A stretch of DNA of 64,000 bases from positions 124,001 to 188,000 of the forward strand of contig NZ_JAPLET010000026.1 in assembly GCF_026391055.1 (NCBI RefSeq), read 5' to 3'. The notes under the pieces were generated by a model. That model searched no databases, was not told the origin of the DNA, and saw only the letters and a list, made by a program, of their open reading frames with translations. Shown here in pieces: positions 34,796 to 42,890 of the stretch. Each line of letters opens with the position of its first letter. Position 1 is the first letter of the stretch. The DNA comes from Spirosoma sp. (GTDB taxonomy: Bacteria; Bacteroidota; Bacteroidia; Cytophagales; Spirosomataceae). A program made the position numbers and the translations under genes.

Positions 34796-35623
34796 CTACC
34801 GCCGGGCATAATACTTTTGCGCGTCGGGAAGCAGTTTTTTCAAGTCAGCAATCCGGCGTTCATCCGATGGGTGATCTGACAGGAATTCGGCGGGTGCTTT
34901 ACCACCACTTGCCTGTGCCATGCGCTGCCAGAACGTAATGGCCTCGCTTGGATCGTAACCCGCCATCGACATAAAAATCAGCCCTAAGTGGTCGGCTTCT
35001 GATTCCTGCTTACGACTGTGAGGCAGGCCAACGCCATATTGATAAGCTAATGGTCCAACAACACCAAACGCCTGCTGGAAAATAGCTTGTGTTTGTGTAC
35101 TTTTCCCGGATGTGCCAATACCCGTGGCTACCTGACCCGCCTGAAGCAATCCGTTTGCCACCAGTCCTTCGCTCATGCGTTCGTTACCATGCTCAGCAAT
35201 GGCGTGTGATACCTCATGGCCTAAAACCGTTGCCAAACCCGCTTCGTTTTTGGTGTATGGAAGAATACCCGAGTAAACGACAATTTTACCCCCTGGCATA
35301 CACCAGGCATTTACCTGATTACTCTGAACCAAATGGTACTCCCACTGGAACCCTTCAAGCCGCTTGGAGTAGCCGTTACTGTTCATATAACTTTCAACAG
35401 CCTGACGGATGCGGTTACCAACTCGACTCACCATCTCAGCGTCTCCGCTTGATGTAGGAACGACCCGACTAGTATCCAGGAATGCTTTATACTGAGTAAA
35501 ACTCATGGATAGCATATCATTGTTTGGTACCAAGATCAATTGCTTGCGTCCAGTCAGGGGCACTTTCTCGCAAGCCGTCACAGCAAAAGCGAGTGACAAT
35601 ATGGCAATTATGACTTTTCTCAT
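34796..35623 (-). CDS. M48-family metallopeptidase lipoprotein
   Basis: The 275-residue product (start complement 35621-35623) has a lipoprotein signal ending LAFAVTAC, so it is membrane-anchored. The zinc site is HEVSH in VLGHEVSHAIAEHG, with a downstream Glu in ESEADHLGLIFM as third ligand region. VNAWCMPGGKIVVYSGIL is typical of the M48C/YcaL-BepA-like group that degrades or refolds misassembled outer-membrane proteins. An upstream in-frame ATG (35689) would prepend 22 unlikely residues. It converges with sucC at a shared terminator. Confidence 0.9.
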   Translation of the reverse strand: MRKVIIAILSLAFAVTACEKVPLTGRKQLILVPNNDMLSMSFTQYKAFLDTSRVVPTSSGDAEMVSRVGNRIRQAVESYMNSNGYSKRLEGFQWEYHLVQSNQVNAWCMPGGKIVVYSGILPYTKNEAGLATVLGHEVSHAIAEHGNERMSEGLVANGLLQAGQVATGIGTSGKSTQTQAIFQQAFGVVGPLAYQYGVGLPHSRKQESEADHLGLIFMSMAGYDPSEAITFWQRMAQASGGKAPAEFLSDHPSDERRIADLKKLLPDAQKYYARR

Positions 35624-35849
35624 AGTTTGTGTATTGTTTGGTAGAGTATTCTGACGATATATGACCGGCAAAGTACTACAATTGTTCAAAAATTTTAGAA
35701 GCCATGCGGTAGCCCCCTCTTTAGTCCTTAGATTTGCGTCATTTGGCTAGGTTTAATAGCGTATAGACTTATGCCTCGGTGCTAAAGTCACTATACTGAA
35801 AAACCTCCGTGAGCTTTAACCAATGGTGGGATTTACCCGCTTTATGACT

Positions 35850-36461
35850 ATGAAAATTATCTGCGTTGGCCGTAATTACGTCGAACACATAAAGGAGCTT
35901 AATAATGAACAGCCCGACGATCCGGTCATTTTCATGAAGCCTGAAACGGCTATCCCCTTAAAAAACGAGCCATTCTTCTATCCCGACTTTTCCAGCGATG
36001 TTCATCATGAAGTAGAGATTCTGGTGAAAATCAACCGGGTAGGCAAGAATATCGACGAGAAGTTTGCGCATAAATACTACGACGAAATTGGCATTGGTGT
36101 CGATTTTACAGCCCGTGATCTACAGAGTAAACTGAAGGCAAAAGGGTTGCCCTGGGAACTGGCAAAGGGGTTTAATGGCTCAGCGCCGATTTCGGGTTTT
36201 GTTCCAAAAACAGATTTTGCAGATTTACAAGATCTCAACTTCCGGCTGGATGTCAATGGCGAAACCCGCCAATTGGGCAACACAAGCCTGATGCTCTTTA
36301 AGATTGACTACCTTATTTCGTTTGTATCGCGCTACTTTCTGCTCCAGCAAGGCGATATTTTATTTACAGGAACTCCTAAAGGCGTTGGCCCTGTAAATGT
36401 GGGCGATCAATTAACGGCTTTCATTGAAAACAAGCCAATGCTGACATTCGATGTAAAATGA
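35850..36461 (+). CDS. Fumarylacetoacetate hydrolase-family protein
   Basis: The product (203 residues from 35850; ATGs at 35823 and 35844 also in frame) has the FAH-family core: KIICVGRNYVEHIKELNN, FMKPETAIPL, the metal-binding HHEVEILVKI, GIGVDFTARDLQ, KGFNGSAPIS and GDILFTGTPKGVGPV. Relatives are acylpyruvate hydrolases (FAHD1-like), oxaloacetate decarboxylases and isomerases of aromatic catabolism. The small size favours acylpyruvase-like activity in the cytoplasm; the substrate is not certain. The next gene begins 60 bases downstream. Confidence 0.88.
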   Translation: MKIICVGRNYVEHIKELNNEQPDDPVIFMKPETAIPLKNEPFFYPDFSSDVHHEVEILVKINRVGKNIDEKFAHKYYDEIGIGVDFTARDLQSKLKAKGLPWELAKGFNGSAPISGFVPKTDFADLQDLNFRLDVNGETRQLGNTSLMLFKIDYLISFVSRYFLLQQGDILFTGTPKGVGPVNVGDQLTAFIENKPMLTFDVK

Positions 36462-36521
36462 GTGTTGTAAAGAGGTCGGCTTGTAGACCCGATAACGCTG
36501 CCATTTTCAATTATCTAGCTT

Positions 36522-38591
36522 TTGAGACAATCACTCATTTATACGTTGGTCGTAGCCAGCCTGTTTTTTTCCGGTATAGCTCCTGGACAGACAAGCCCGA
36601 AACCAACACCAGTAACTCAAACAAATCAGACAGGCTACCTACAACCAGGTACGATTGAGGCTGGCTACTTTCTGTTTCCTATTCAGCCGGGTGGCGCCAA
36701 TTCGCTGTCGGGAGGTATGGGCGATTTGCGTCCTAATCACTTCCATGCAGGTCTGGATATACGTACCGGTGGTCGCGAGGGACTAAATGTTCATGCCGCA
36801 GCAGACGGGTACGTGTCCCGCATTGCCGTTTTTACGGGTGGTTACGGAAACGTCATTTTCATTAAACACCCTAATGGCCTGACTACCGTTTATGGGCATT
36901 TAAAAACGCTAAAGGATACGCTGGGTACATACCTCAGGGAACAGCAATATCAAAAGAAGACCTTCGAAATTGACCTTCGGTTCCAACCCGGACAGTTTCC
37001 TGTCAAGAAAGGAGATATCATTGCTGCATCGGGTAATACAGGTGGCTCAGGTGGGCCACACCTTCACTTTGAGATTCGCGATGCCAAAGACAACCTCATC
37101 AACCCTCTTCTGTACAATTTTTCTGAAATTCAGGACCATGTACCACCGTATTTTGAACGGGTAGCGCTTAAAACCATGACGGCTGGTTCGCGCATCAACG
37201 GCGAATACCAACGCGTCAGTTATGCTCCTACCCGCCTGTCTGACGGTTCGTATACCATCACCAAGCCAATAACGGCCTCCGGATTAATTGGCATGGAGGT
37301 GCTGGCCTATGATAAAACCAGTGGCTCACCCTATCGAAATGGCATCAGCTGTCTGGAAATACGGCTCGACGGCCGGGAAGTGTTTGCGTATAATATGAAC
37401 AGCTTCCCGAATGAGCAGACGCGGTTCATGAATATCCATGAAAACTACGAAGTGGAGCAGACCACCGGACAGCGGTACCACCGGGCCTATATTGCCGATG
37501 GCAATATCCTGAATCTGTACAAACTGCAAAGCAACGCAGCTTATCGCGGTCGTCTGCCTTTGCTGGATGGGCAACCTCATGAAGTAACCCTGATTCTCTA
37601 CGACGCCTATGACCACTCGGCCAAACTGACGTTTACGCTATTACCCGAAGTACCGCCAAACCCGCCCAGACTGGACTCTATCGCTGTTCAACCAGCGAGT
37701 TACTCGTCAGCATCAACAGAGGGAGAAACGGCCGCTACCGTTACAACCGATGAAAACGTGCTCAAAATAACGGTTAAGAACGTCACCCCTGGCAATGTGC
37801 CGATAGCTAAACTTATCACGGGTCGTACTGTAACGGAGCAATCTGTTAGTTATGTGCGTAACAACCAAGCTGTTTATCTTATAGATTTGCGCTACAATCT
37901 ACCTGATTCCGTGCAGTTCGGCAGGGGTATAATTCGAACAAACTTAAAAAAACGTATTATACCAGGCCGCTCGGAGGTGGTTACGGACGGAAACACCCGA
38001 CTTGAGTTTAAATCAAACACCTTATTTGATACCTTACACCTGGCTGTTCGCCAGTTGCCATGGGGAGGGATTGAGATTAACCAGCCGACTATTCCACTTA
38101 ATGAACACCTGACGGTTCAGTACGTACCGAATTATCCGATTGCCATTGATACCATGCGCACTAAAGCGTATTGGGTAAGTGATGGGCGGGAAAGCTTCCT
38201 GGGTGGGACCTGGACGAAAGGAAAAATTGAATTCAAAACCCGCACGCTGGGGCGGTTTCAACTGATGACCGATGCAGCTCCGCCAACGGTTGAGATTCTG
38301 TCGGCCACCCCGAAGGGTATTACGGCAAAAATCAGAGACGATCTGTCCGGGATTGCAGAGTTCAGAGCGCTGGTTAATGGAGAATGGGTATTAATGCAGT
38401 ATGACTACAAACGTGCTTTACTGTGGTCAGACAAGCTGAATCCTGACGAACCTTTTGAGGACGGTGCCGACGTGTTGGTACAAGTAAAAGACCGTTCCGG
38501 CAATATTGGCTCCGACAGTACAACGATTGAGGTTCCGCGGCCTGTAGTTCGCAAAAAAGCGGCTCCGAAAAAAGGGCGTAAGAAAAGATAA
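36522..38591 (+). CDS. Exported M23-family peptidase with long C-terminal region
   Basis: The 689-residue product begins at a TTG (RQSLIYTLVVASLFFSGIAPG is the signal peptide). Residues ~65-190 are an M23/LytM domain with zinc ligands in NHFHAGLDI (HxxxD) and GPHLHFEIRD (HxH), which cleaves peptidoglycan cross-bridges or acts as an amidase activator. The remaining ~490 residues are beta-rich, with Ig-like character, and end in a basic tail (KKAAPKKGRKKR). This domain order is common in Bacteroidota M23 proteins. bcp follows after a short palindrome. Confidence 0.88.
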   Translation: MRQSLIYTLVVASLFFSGIAPGQTSPKPTPVTQTNQTGYLQPGTIEAGYFLFPIQPGGANSLSGGMGDLRPNHFHAGLDIRTGGREGLNVHAAADGYVSRIAVFTGGYGNVIFIKHPNGLTTVYGHLKTLKDTLGTYLREQQYQKKTFEIDLRFQPGQFPVKKGDIIAASGNTGGSGGPHLHFEIRDAKDNLINPLLYNFSEIQDHVPPYFERVALKTMTAGSRINGEYQRVSYAPTRLSDGSYTITKPITASGLIGMEVLAYDKTSGSPYRNGISCLEIRLDGREVFAYNMNSFPNEQTRFMNIHENYEVEQTTGQRYHRAYIADGNILNLYKLQSNAAYRGRLPLLDGQPHEVTLILYDAYDHSAKLTFTLLPEVPPNPPRLDSIAVQPASYSSASTEGETAATVTTDENVLKITVKNVTPGNVPIAKLITGRTVTEQSVSYVRNNQAVYLIDLRYNLPDSVQFGRGIIRTNLKKRIIPGRSEVVTDGNTRLEFKSNTLFDTLHLAVRQLPWGGIEINQPTIPLNEHLTVQYVPNYPIAIDTMRTKAYWVSDGRESFLGGTWTKGKIEFKTRTLGRFQLMTDAAPPTVEILSATPKGITAKIRDDLSGIAEFRALVNGEWVLMQYDYKRALLWSDKLNPDEPFEDGADVLVQVKDRSGNIGSDSTTIEVPRPVVRKKAAPKKGRKKR

Positions 38592-38604
38592 ACACTAAAT
38601 CGAT

Positions 38605-38635
38605 AAACCTATAAGGTTTAAAAAACCTAATAGGT
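38605..38635. repeat. AAACCTATAAGGTTT short palindrome, copy 1
   Basis: AAACCTATAAGGTTT is followed after a short A-run by AAACCTAATAGGT, its imperfect complement. The same element in perfect form is at 50699-50731. It lies in the 44-base gap before bcp and overlaps nothing coding. Confidence 0.7.
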
Positions 38636-39103
38636 ATGCAACCGCAAACCACCATGAGTCTGAACATTGGCGACCCTGCTCCCGACTTTACAAGTACAGA
38701 TCAGAACGGTCAACCGATAAAACTATCGGATTATAGGGGTAAAAAAGTTGTCCTGTATTTTTACCCGAAAGACAATACACCGGGCTGTACAGCCCAGGCG
38801 TGTAGCCTCCGCGACAATTATGCCGATTTGCGGGCTTCGGGATACGAGGTGCTGGGTGTAAGTGTTGATGATCAGAAATCGCATCAGAAATTCATCAGCA
38901 AATTCGAGTTGCCTTTTACGCTTATTGCCGATACAGACATGAAAGTGGCGGAAGCCTATGATGTCTGGAAGGAAAAATCCATGTATGGCCGGACGTATAT
39001 GGGAACAGTCCGAACTACATTTTTAATTGACGAAAAGGGTATCATTACGGATATTATTCATAAGATAGATACCAAAAACCACGCAAATCAAATTTTAAAC
39101 TAA
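38636..39103 (+). CDS. bcp: Thioredoxin-dependent thiol peroxidase (Bcp/PrxQ)
   Basis: The 155-residue product has the PrxQ layout: GDPAPDFTSTDQNGQPI, VVLYFYPKDNTPGCTAQACSLRDNY with the peroxidatic Cys in PGCTAQAC and the resolving Cys five residues later, then FELPFTLIADTDMKVAEAY and MGTVRTTFLIDEKG. It reduces hydroperoxides in the cytoplasm using thioredoxin. The ATG at 38636 is used; a second at 38651 (MSLNIGDPAP) is equally plausible. Confidence 0.93.
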   Translation: MQPQTTMSLNIGDPAPDFTSTDQNGQPIKLSDYRGKKVVLYFYPKDNTPGCTAQACSLRDNYADLRASGYEVLGVSVDDQKSHQKFISKFELPFTLIADTDMKVAEAYDVWKEKSMYGRTYMGTVRTTFLIDEKGIITDIIHKIDTKNHANQILN

Positions 39104-39206
39104 GTACACAGTGGTGAGTACTGGTGCATGAATACGTTAGTATACATTGTTAAGTGTGTGTACTAACTGCCTCATTCCTAGTTGCTCGCTCCTACCTCCT
39201 AAAAAA

Positions 39207-40064
39207 ATGGAAATTGAACAACTCAAAAGCACGGCAGTAGCCGTTCGACGCGACATCCTCCGCATGGTTGCGGCTGTTAACTCTGGCCACCCGGGCGGCT
39301 CATTAGGCTGCACTGATTTTCTAGTTGCCTTATACTTTGACGTGATGAACCTGAAGCGTGATGCCGATGGCAAACCTGTTTTCGATATGGATGGCCGGGA
39401 TGAGGACCTTTTCTTCCTCTCCAATGGTCACATCTCGCCCGTTTTTTATTCGGTACTAGCGCGGGCTGGTTATTTCCCGGTTAGCGAACTGGCTACGTTC
39501 CGGAAGCTCGACAGCCGCCTGCAGGGACACCCAACCACAGCTGAGCACCTGCCGGGTATTCGTATTGCGTCCGGTTCGCTTGGACAGGGTTTATCGGTAG
39601 CCAGCGGTGCGGCTTATTCTAAAAAACTTAATGGCGATAAAAGCCACGTTTACGTCCTAATGGGTGATGGCGAACAACAGGAAGGCCAGATTTGGGAAGC
39701 AGCTCAGTTTGCTCCCAACAAAAAACTCGGCAACCTGACGGCCATCATCGACCTCAATCACGCCCAGATTGACGGTACTACCGACAATGTGAACAGCAAC
39801 CGTGACCTGGCTGCCAAATACCGGGCGTTCGGCTGGTTCGTTGACGAGATGGAAGGCAACGATATTGAGGACGTAATCCGCACACTGAAAAAAGCGCAGG
39901 AAAACCCAGAGGTTCCAACAATGATCCTGATGCATACCGAAATGGGCTTTGGTGTTGAGTACATGGTAGGCAACTACAAATGGCACGGCACAGCGCCTAA
40001 TGCGGATCAATTGACACAAGCCCTTAACGGATTGCCTCTGTCGATAGGTGTAACGGATTATTGA
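39207..40064 (+). CDS. Transketolase, N-terminal (ThDP-binding) subunit
   Basis: The 285-residue product (ATG at 39207) is the first half of a transketolase: RMVAAVNSGHPGGSLGCTDFL, FLSNGHISPVFYSVLARAGYF, SGSLGQGLSVASGAAY and the ThDP/Mg motif GDGEQQEGQIWEA ending IIDLNHAQIDG (GDG-x(~25)-N form). It moves two-carbon units in the pentose phosphate pathway together with the second subunit encoded 137 bases downstream. The frame upstream of 39207 is probably untranslated. Confidence 0.93.
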   Translation: MEIEQLKSTAVAVRRDILRMVAAVNSGHPGGSLGCTDFLVALYFDVMNLKRDADGKPVFDMDGRDEDLFFLSNGHISPVFYSVLARAGYFPVSELATFRKLDSRLQGHPTTAEHLPGIRIASGSLGQGLSVASGAAYSKKLNGDKSHVYVLMGDGEQQEGQIWEAAQFAPNKKLGNLTAIIDLNHAQIDGTTDNVNSNRDLAAKYRAFGWFVDEMEGNDIEDVIRTLKKAQENPEVPTMILMHTEMGFGVEYMVGNYKWHGTAPNADQLTQALNGLPLSIGVTDY

Positions 40065-40077
40065 TTCATTTTTTGTA

Positions 40078-40099
40078 GAGACGCAATCCCTTACGTCTC
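40078..40099. repeat. Small hairpin between the transketolase subunit genes
   Basis: GAGACGCAA (40078-40086) and TTACGTCTC (40091-40099) pair over nine bases with one mismatch around TCCC. It lies in the 137-base gap between two genes whose products must be made in equal amounts; it may be a repeat or a mild attenuator. Confidence 0.45.
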
Positions 40100-40201
40100 C
40101 CTCTTGTTTAACTCCCCCCAAATGATCAGGAAAATCCCGGTCATTACCAAAAATATCCGCATGAGTGATGTACCATGTACATCTCCTTTTCAAACGAATA
40201 C

Positions 40202-41155
40202 ATGAAAAAATACGAATACACGGAGAAGAAAGACACGCGTTCGGGATTCGGCGCGGGCATTGCCGAGTTGGGCCGCTCAAACCCCAACGTTGTTGCACTA
40301 ACGGCCGATCTGGCCGGTTCCCTCAAACTGGATACGTTCATTAAAGAAAACCCCGAGCGTTTTGTTCAGTGCGGTATTGCCGAAGCTAACATGATTGGCG
40401 TGTCGGCGGGTCTTACTATTGGTGGACATATCCCCTTCGCTACCACGTTCGCCAACTTTGCTACCGGTCGGGTTTATGACCAGATACGGCAGTCGGTAGC
40501 GTATTCGAATAAGAACGTAAAAATATGCGCATCTCACGCAGGCCTAACTCTGGGCGAAGATGGCGCAACGCACCAGATTCTGGAAGATTTGGGCATGATG
40601 AAAATGCTGCCCAACATGACGGTCATCAATCCCTGCGATTATAACCAAACTAAAGCGGCTACCCTTGCTATTGCCGATCACGTTGGTCCGGTCTATCTGC
40701 GATTTGGCCGTCCAGTCATTCCCGTTTTCACGCCAGCCGATCAAAAGTTTGAAATTGGTAAAGCCTGGACCGTTAATGAAGGTAAAGACGTTTCTATCTT
40801 CTGCACAGGCCATCTCGTTTGGGAAGCGATCAAAGCCGGTGAAATCCTGGCCGAAGAAGGAATTGAAGCCGATATTATCAACATTCACACGATAAAACCG
40901 TTAGATGAAGAGGCTATTCTGGCATCGGTTAAGAAAACAGGTTGTGCTGTATCAGCTGAAGAACACATGATCAATGGCGGTTTGGGCGATAGCGTTGCAC
41001 AGGTGCTAGCGCGTAACTACCCAGCCCCGCTCGAATACATAGGTGTTCATGACACCTTTGGTGAAAGCGCAACACCCGACCAGCTGATGCAAAAGTATGG
41101 CCTCACCGCCGACAAGATTGTTGAGCAGGTGAAGAAAGCAATAGCTAGAAAATAA
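40202..41155 (+). CDS. Transketolase, C-terminal subunit
   Basis: The 317-residue product (ATG at 40202, MKKYEYTEKKDTRSGFG) is the pyrimidine-binding plus C-terminal half of transketolase: VALTADLAGSLK, FVQCGIAEANMIGVSAGL with the catalytic Glu in GIAEANM, SHAGLTLGEDGATHQILED, and a C-terminal transketolase domain (VSIFCTGHLVWEAIKAGEIL, then TPDQLMQKYGL). With the preceding subunit it forms the active heteromer. Splitting of transketolase is frequent in Bacteroidota, Firmicutes and Archaea. Confidence 0.93.
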   Translation: MKKYEYTEKKDTRSGFGAGIAELGRSNPNVVALTADLAGSLKLDTFIKENPERFVQCGIAEANMIGVSAGLTIGGHIPFATTFANFATGRVYDQIRQSVAYSNKNVKICASHAGLTLGEDGATHQILEDLGMMKMLPNMTVINPCDYNQTKAATLAIADHVGPVYLRFGRPVIPVFTPADQKFEIGKAWTVNEGKDVSIFCTGHLVWEAIKAGEILAEEGIEADIINIHTIKPLDEEAILASVKKTGCAVSAEEHMINGGLGDSVAQVLARNYPAPLEYIGVHDTFGESATPDQLMQKYGLTADKIVEQVKKAIARK

Positions 41156-41156
41156 A

Positions 41157-41230
41157 GTAGTTAGGAGTTAGGCGCGAGGAGTGAGGAGGCAACACGCTAT
41201 TCTCACTCCTAGCGCCTAACTCCTAACTAC
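41157..41230. repeat. GTTAGGAGTTAGG palindrome before the ECF sigma gene
   Basis: Arms 41157-41185 and 41202-41230 are 29 bases with a single mismatch, separated by 16 bases. The arms hold the words TTAGGAG, GCGAGGA and AGGAGTGAGGA, which also occur in the palindrome inside miaB (24382-24491). It lies two bases after the transketolase stop and ends ten bases before the sigma factor start. Confidence 0.85.
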
Positions 41231-41240
41231 TAAACTAAGA

Positions 41241-41813
41241 ATGACTGACGAAGAAATCCTCGTTAAATACCGCGACCCGTCGAGCCGGAACTACGCCTTT
41301 AATCTGCTGGTACGCAAGTATCAGCAGAAAATATATTGGCATATCCGCAAAATGGTCATTGACCACGACGATGCTGATGATTTAGTGCAGGAAACGTTCA
41401 TAAAAGTCTGGAACAGCCTGGAACAGTTTCGGGGTGATAGTCAGTTATATACCTGGGTATACCGTATTGCGACCAACGAATGCCTTAACTTCCTGAATAA
41501 AAAACGCCGACGGTTTTTCCTGCCTATCGGCGATGTTGAAGGCGAGTTGATGGAAAAGCTGGAAAGCAACTCTGCCTATGTTACATCGGGTAGTGAACCA
41601 AGCGGTGAAGAAGTACAGATGAAACTCCAAAAAGCGCTTCTTAAGCTTCCCGATAAGCAGCGACTAGTGTTCAACATGAAATACTTCGATGACATGAAGT
41701 ACGAAGAAATTTCGGAGATTACCGGTACATCGGTAGGAGCGCTGAAGGCCTCGTACCACCTGGCGGTCAAAAAAATTGAGGATTTTATCACGAAAACTGA
41801 TACAACTGATTAA
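41241..41813 (+). CDS. ECF-type RNA polymerase sigma factor
   Basis: The 190-residue protein has region 2 (NLLVRKYQQKIYWHIRKM, then DHDDADDLVQETFIKVW for -10 recognition) and region 4 (LLKLPDKQRLVFNMKYFDDM, then KYEEISEITGTSVGALKASYHLAVKKI, a helix-turn-helix for -35 binding). It is a small group-4 sigma factor that redirects RNA polymerase to a regulon, often envelope stress. Two downstream genes on the same strand, a single-pass membrane protein and a secreted Spy-like protein, fit an ECF-anti-sigma-sensor operon. Confidence 0.93.
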   Translation: MTDEEILVKYRDPSSRNYAFNLLVRKYQQKIYWHIRKMVIDHDDADDLVQETFIKVWNSLEQFRGDSQLYTWVYRIATNECLNFLNKKRRRFFLPIGDVEGELMEKLESNSAYVTSGSEPSGEEVQMKLQKALLKLPDKQRLVFNMKYFDDMKYEEISEITGTSVGALKASYHLAVKKIEDFITKTDTTD

Positions 41814-41882
41814 ACCCCGGTCGTCGTACAGTGTCCAATACCTAAACTGAGAAAGAATTGTGTAATACACACACCACTTACC

Positions 41883-42347
41883 ATGAACGAGGATAAAAAC
41901 TTTAGGCTCGACGAACTACCACCCGAACACCCGATGCGGCAACTTCCGTTTGCGGCACCGGATGGCTATTTCGATACGCTGCCCTCTCGGGTACAGGCGC
42001 GTGTTCAACACAAAGCTAAACCAGCCTTTAGCATTAGTTGGTCGTGGCAACGCACAACAGCATCGCTGGTTGGCGCCAGTCTGATTGCATTACTAGTTTG
42101 GCAAACAATACCCCAGCGGCAAGAATCCTTGCCCAATGAGGCACTGGCTGGCGTGAGTAATGAAGTCATTAGTGCCTACCTCGATGAGCAGGGTATCAAC
42201 GCCGATGAGTTGGCCGATACCCAGCAGCTTCACTCATCGCTGGGAACAGATACAACGGCGATTCAGTATCTGAACGTATTACCCACCGACATTCAGCAGC
42301 ACATTATGGACGAGTACTTGTCAGACAATCCGACTATTGGCTCCTGA
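41883..42347 (+). CDS. Single-pass membrane protein, putative anti-sigma factor
   Basis: The 154-residue protein has a hydrophilic N-terminal ~55 residues (FRLDELPPEHPMRQLPFAAPDGYFDTL, described in part), one membrane segment (TASLVGASLIALLVWQTI, about 58-76) and an acidic periplasmic tail. This N-in topology and its place right after an ECF sigma gene are typical of anti-sigma factors, but no zinc-containing ZAS motif (HxxxCxxC) is present, so the assignment rests on context. The last 11 bases overlap an alternative upstream start of the next frame. Confidence 0.6.
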   Translation: MNEDKNFRLDELPPEHPMRQLPFAAPDGYFDTLPSRVQARVQHKAKPAFSISWSWQRTTASLVGASLIALLVWQTIPQRQESLPNEALAGVSNEVISAYLDEQGINADELADTQQLHSSLGTDTTAIQYLNVLPTDIQQHIMDEYLSDNPTIGS

Positions 42348-42375
42348 TTTATTTAGCATGGTTAACTTTACCGCG

Positions 42376-42810
42376 ATGAAACACGCATGGATTGGCTGGA
42401 TGATTGCCCTGACGATGACGACACAACTCGTTTACGCACAGAATGATCTCAACGGACGCCAGAAAATTGAATCAGCAAAGATTGGCCTAATTACCAATCG
42501 ACTTAACCTGACGACTGATCAGGCTCCCCAGTTTTGGGCAGTTTATAATGAATATAACGCGAAGAAGCAGGAATTAAACCGGCGAATCAGGCAGCTGAAC
42601 AAGGAGCCATCACGCAGTAACGTGAACGATAATCAATTAGTCGACGGATTGCGGGAAGTTAATGCAACCAAGCAAAAACTGGCCGATCTCGATGAGGAGT
42701 ATATGAGCCGGTTTTTGAAAGTTATCAGTCCGGCCCAACTGAAAGAGTTGTATAATACGGAGCAAATGTTCAATAAAATGCTTTTGAATAAGCTCAATAA
42801 CTCGAATTAA
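42376..42810 (+). CDS. Secreted Spy/CpxP-like small protein
   Basis: The product (144 residues from the ATG at 42376) has a signal peptide ending VYAQ and a helical mature part: ESAKIGLITNRLNLTTDQA, FWAVYNEYNAKKQELNRRIRQL, LREVNATKQKLADLDEEYM and RFLKVISPAQLKELYNTEQ. The LTxxQAxxFWxxYxEYxxK pattern resembles the Spy/CpxP periplasmic chaperone family found beside ECF sigma factors in Bacteroidota. It may bind misfolded envelope proteins or metals and feed back on the sigma factor; this is inferred. A strong terminator ends the operon. Confidence 0.7.
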   Translation: MKHAWIGWMIALTMTTQLVYAQNDLNGRQKIESAKIGLITNRLNLTTDQAPQFWAVYNEYNAKKQELNRRIRQLNKEPSRSNVNDNQLVDGLREVNATKQKLADLDEEYMSRFLKVISPAQLKELYNTEQMFNKMLLNKLNNSN

Positions 42811-42831
42811 GCTTCACGAAAACTGTACTGT

Positions 42832-42873
42832 ATAACAGAAAGCCTGACTCAGATGGGTCAGGCTTTCTGTTAT
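42832..42873. terminator. Terminator ending the ECF sigma operon, shared with the convergent M14 gene
   Basis: ATAACAGAAAGCCTGAC (42832-42848) and GTCAGGCTTTCTGTTAT (42857-42873) are perfect 17-base reverse complements with an 8-base loop. It lies between the Spy-like gene and the convergent peptidase gene. Confidence 0.85.
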
Positions 42874-42890
42874 CATCGATTTAGGCCTTT

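Noticed and set aside
34663-34938. Plus-strand frame directly after sucC
   Set aside because: It runs through a palindrome and a strong terminator and then opposite the M48 peptidase gene.
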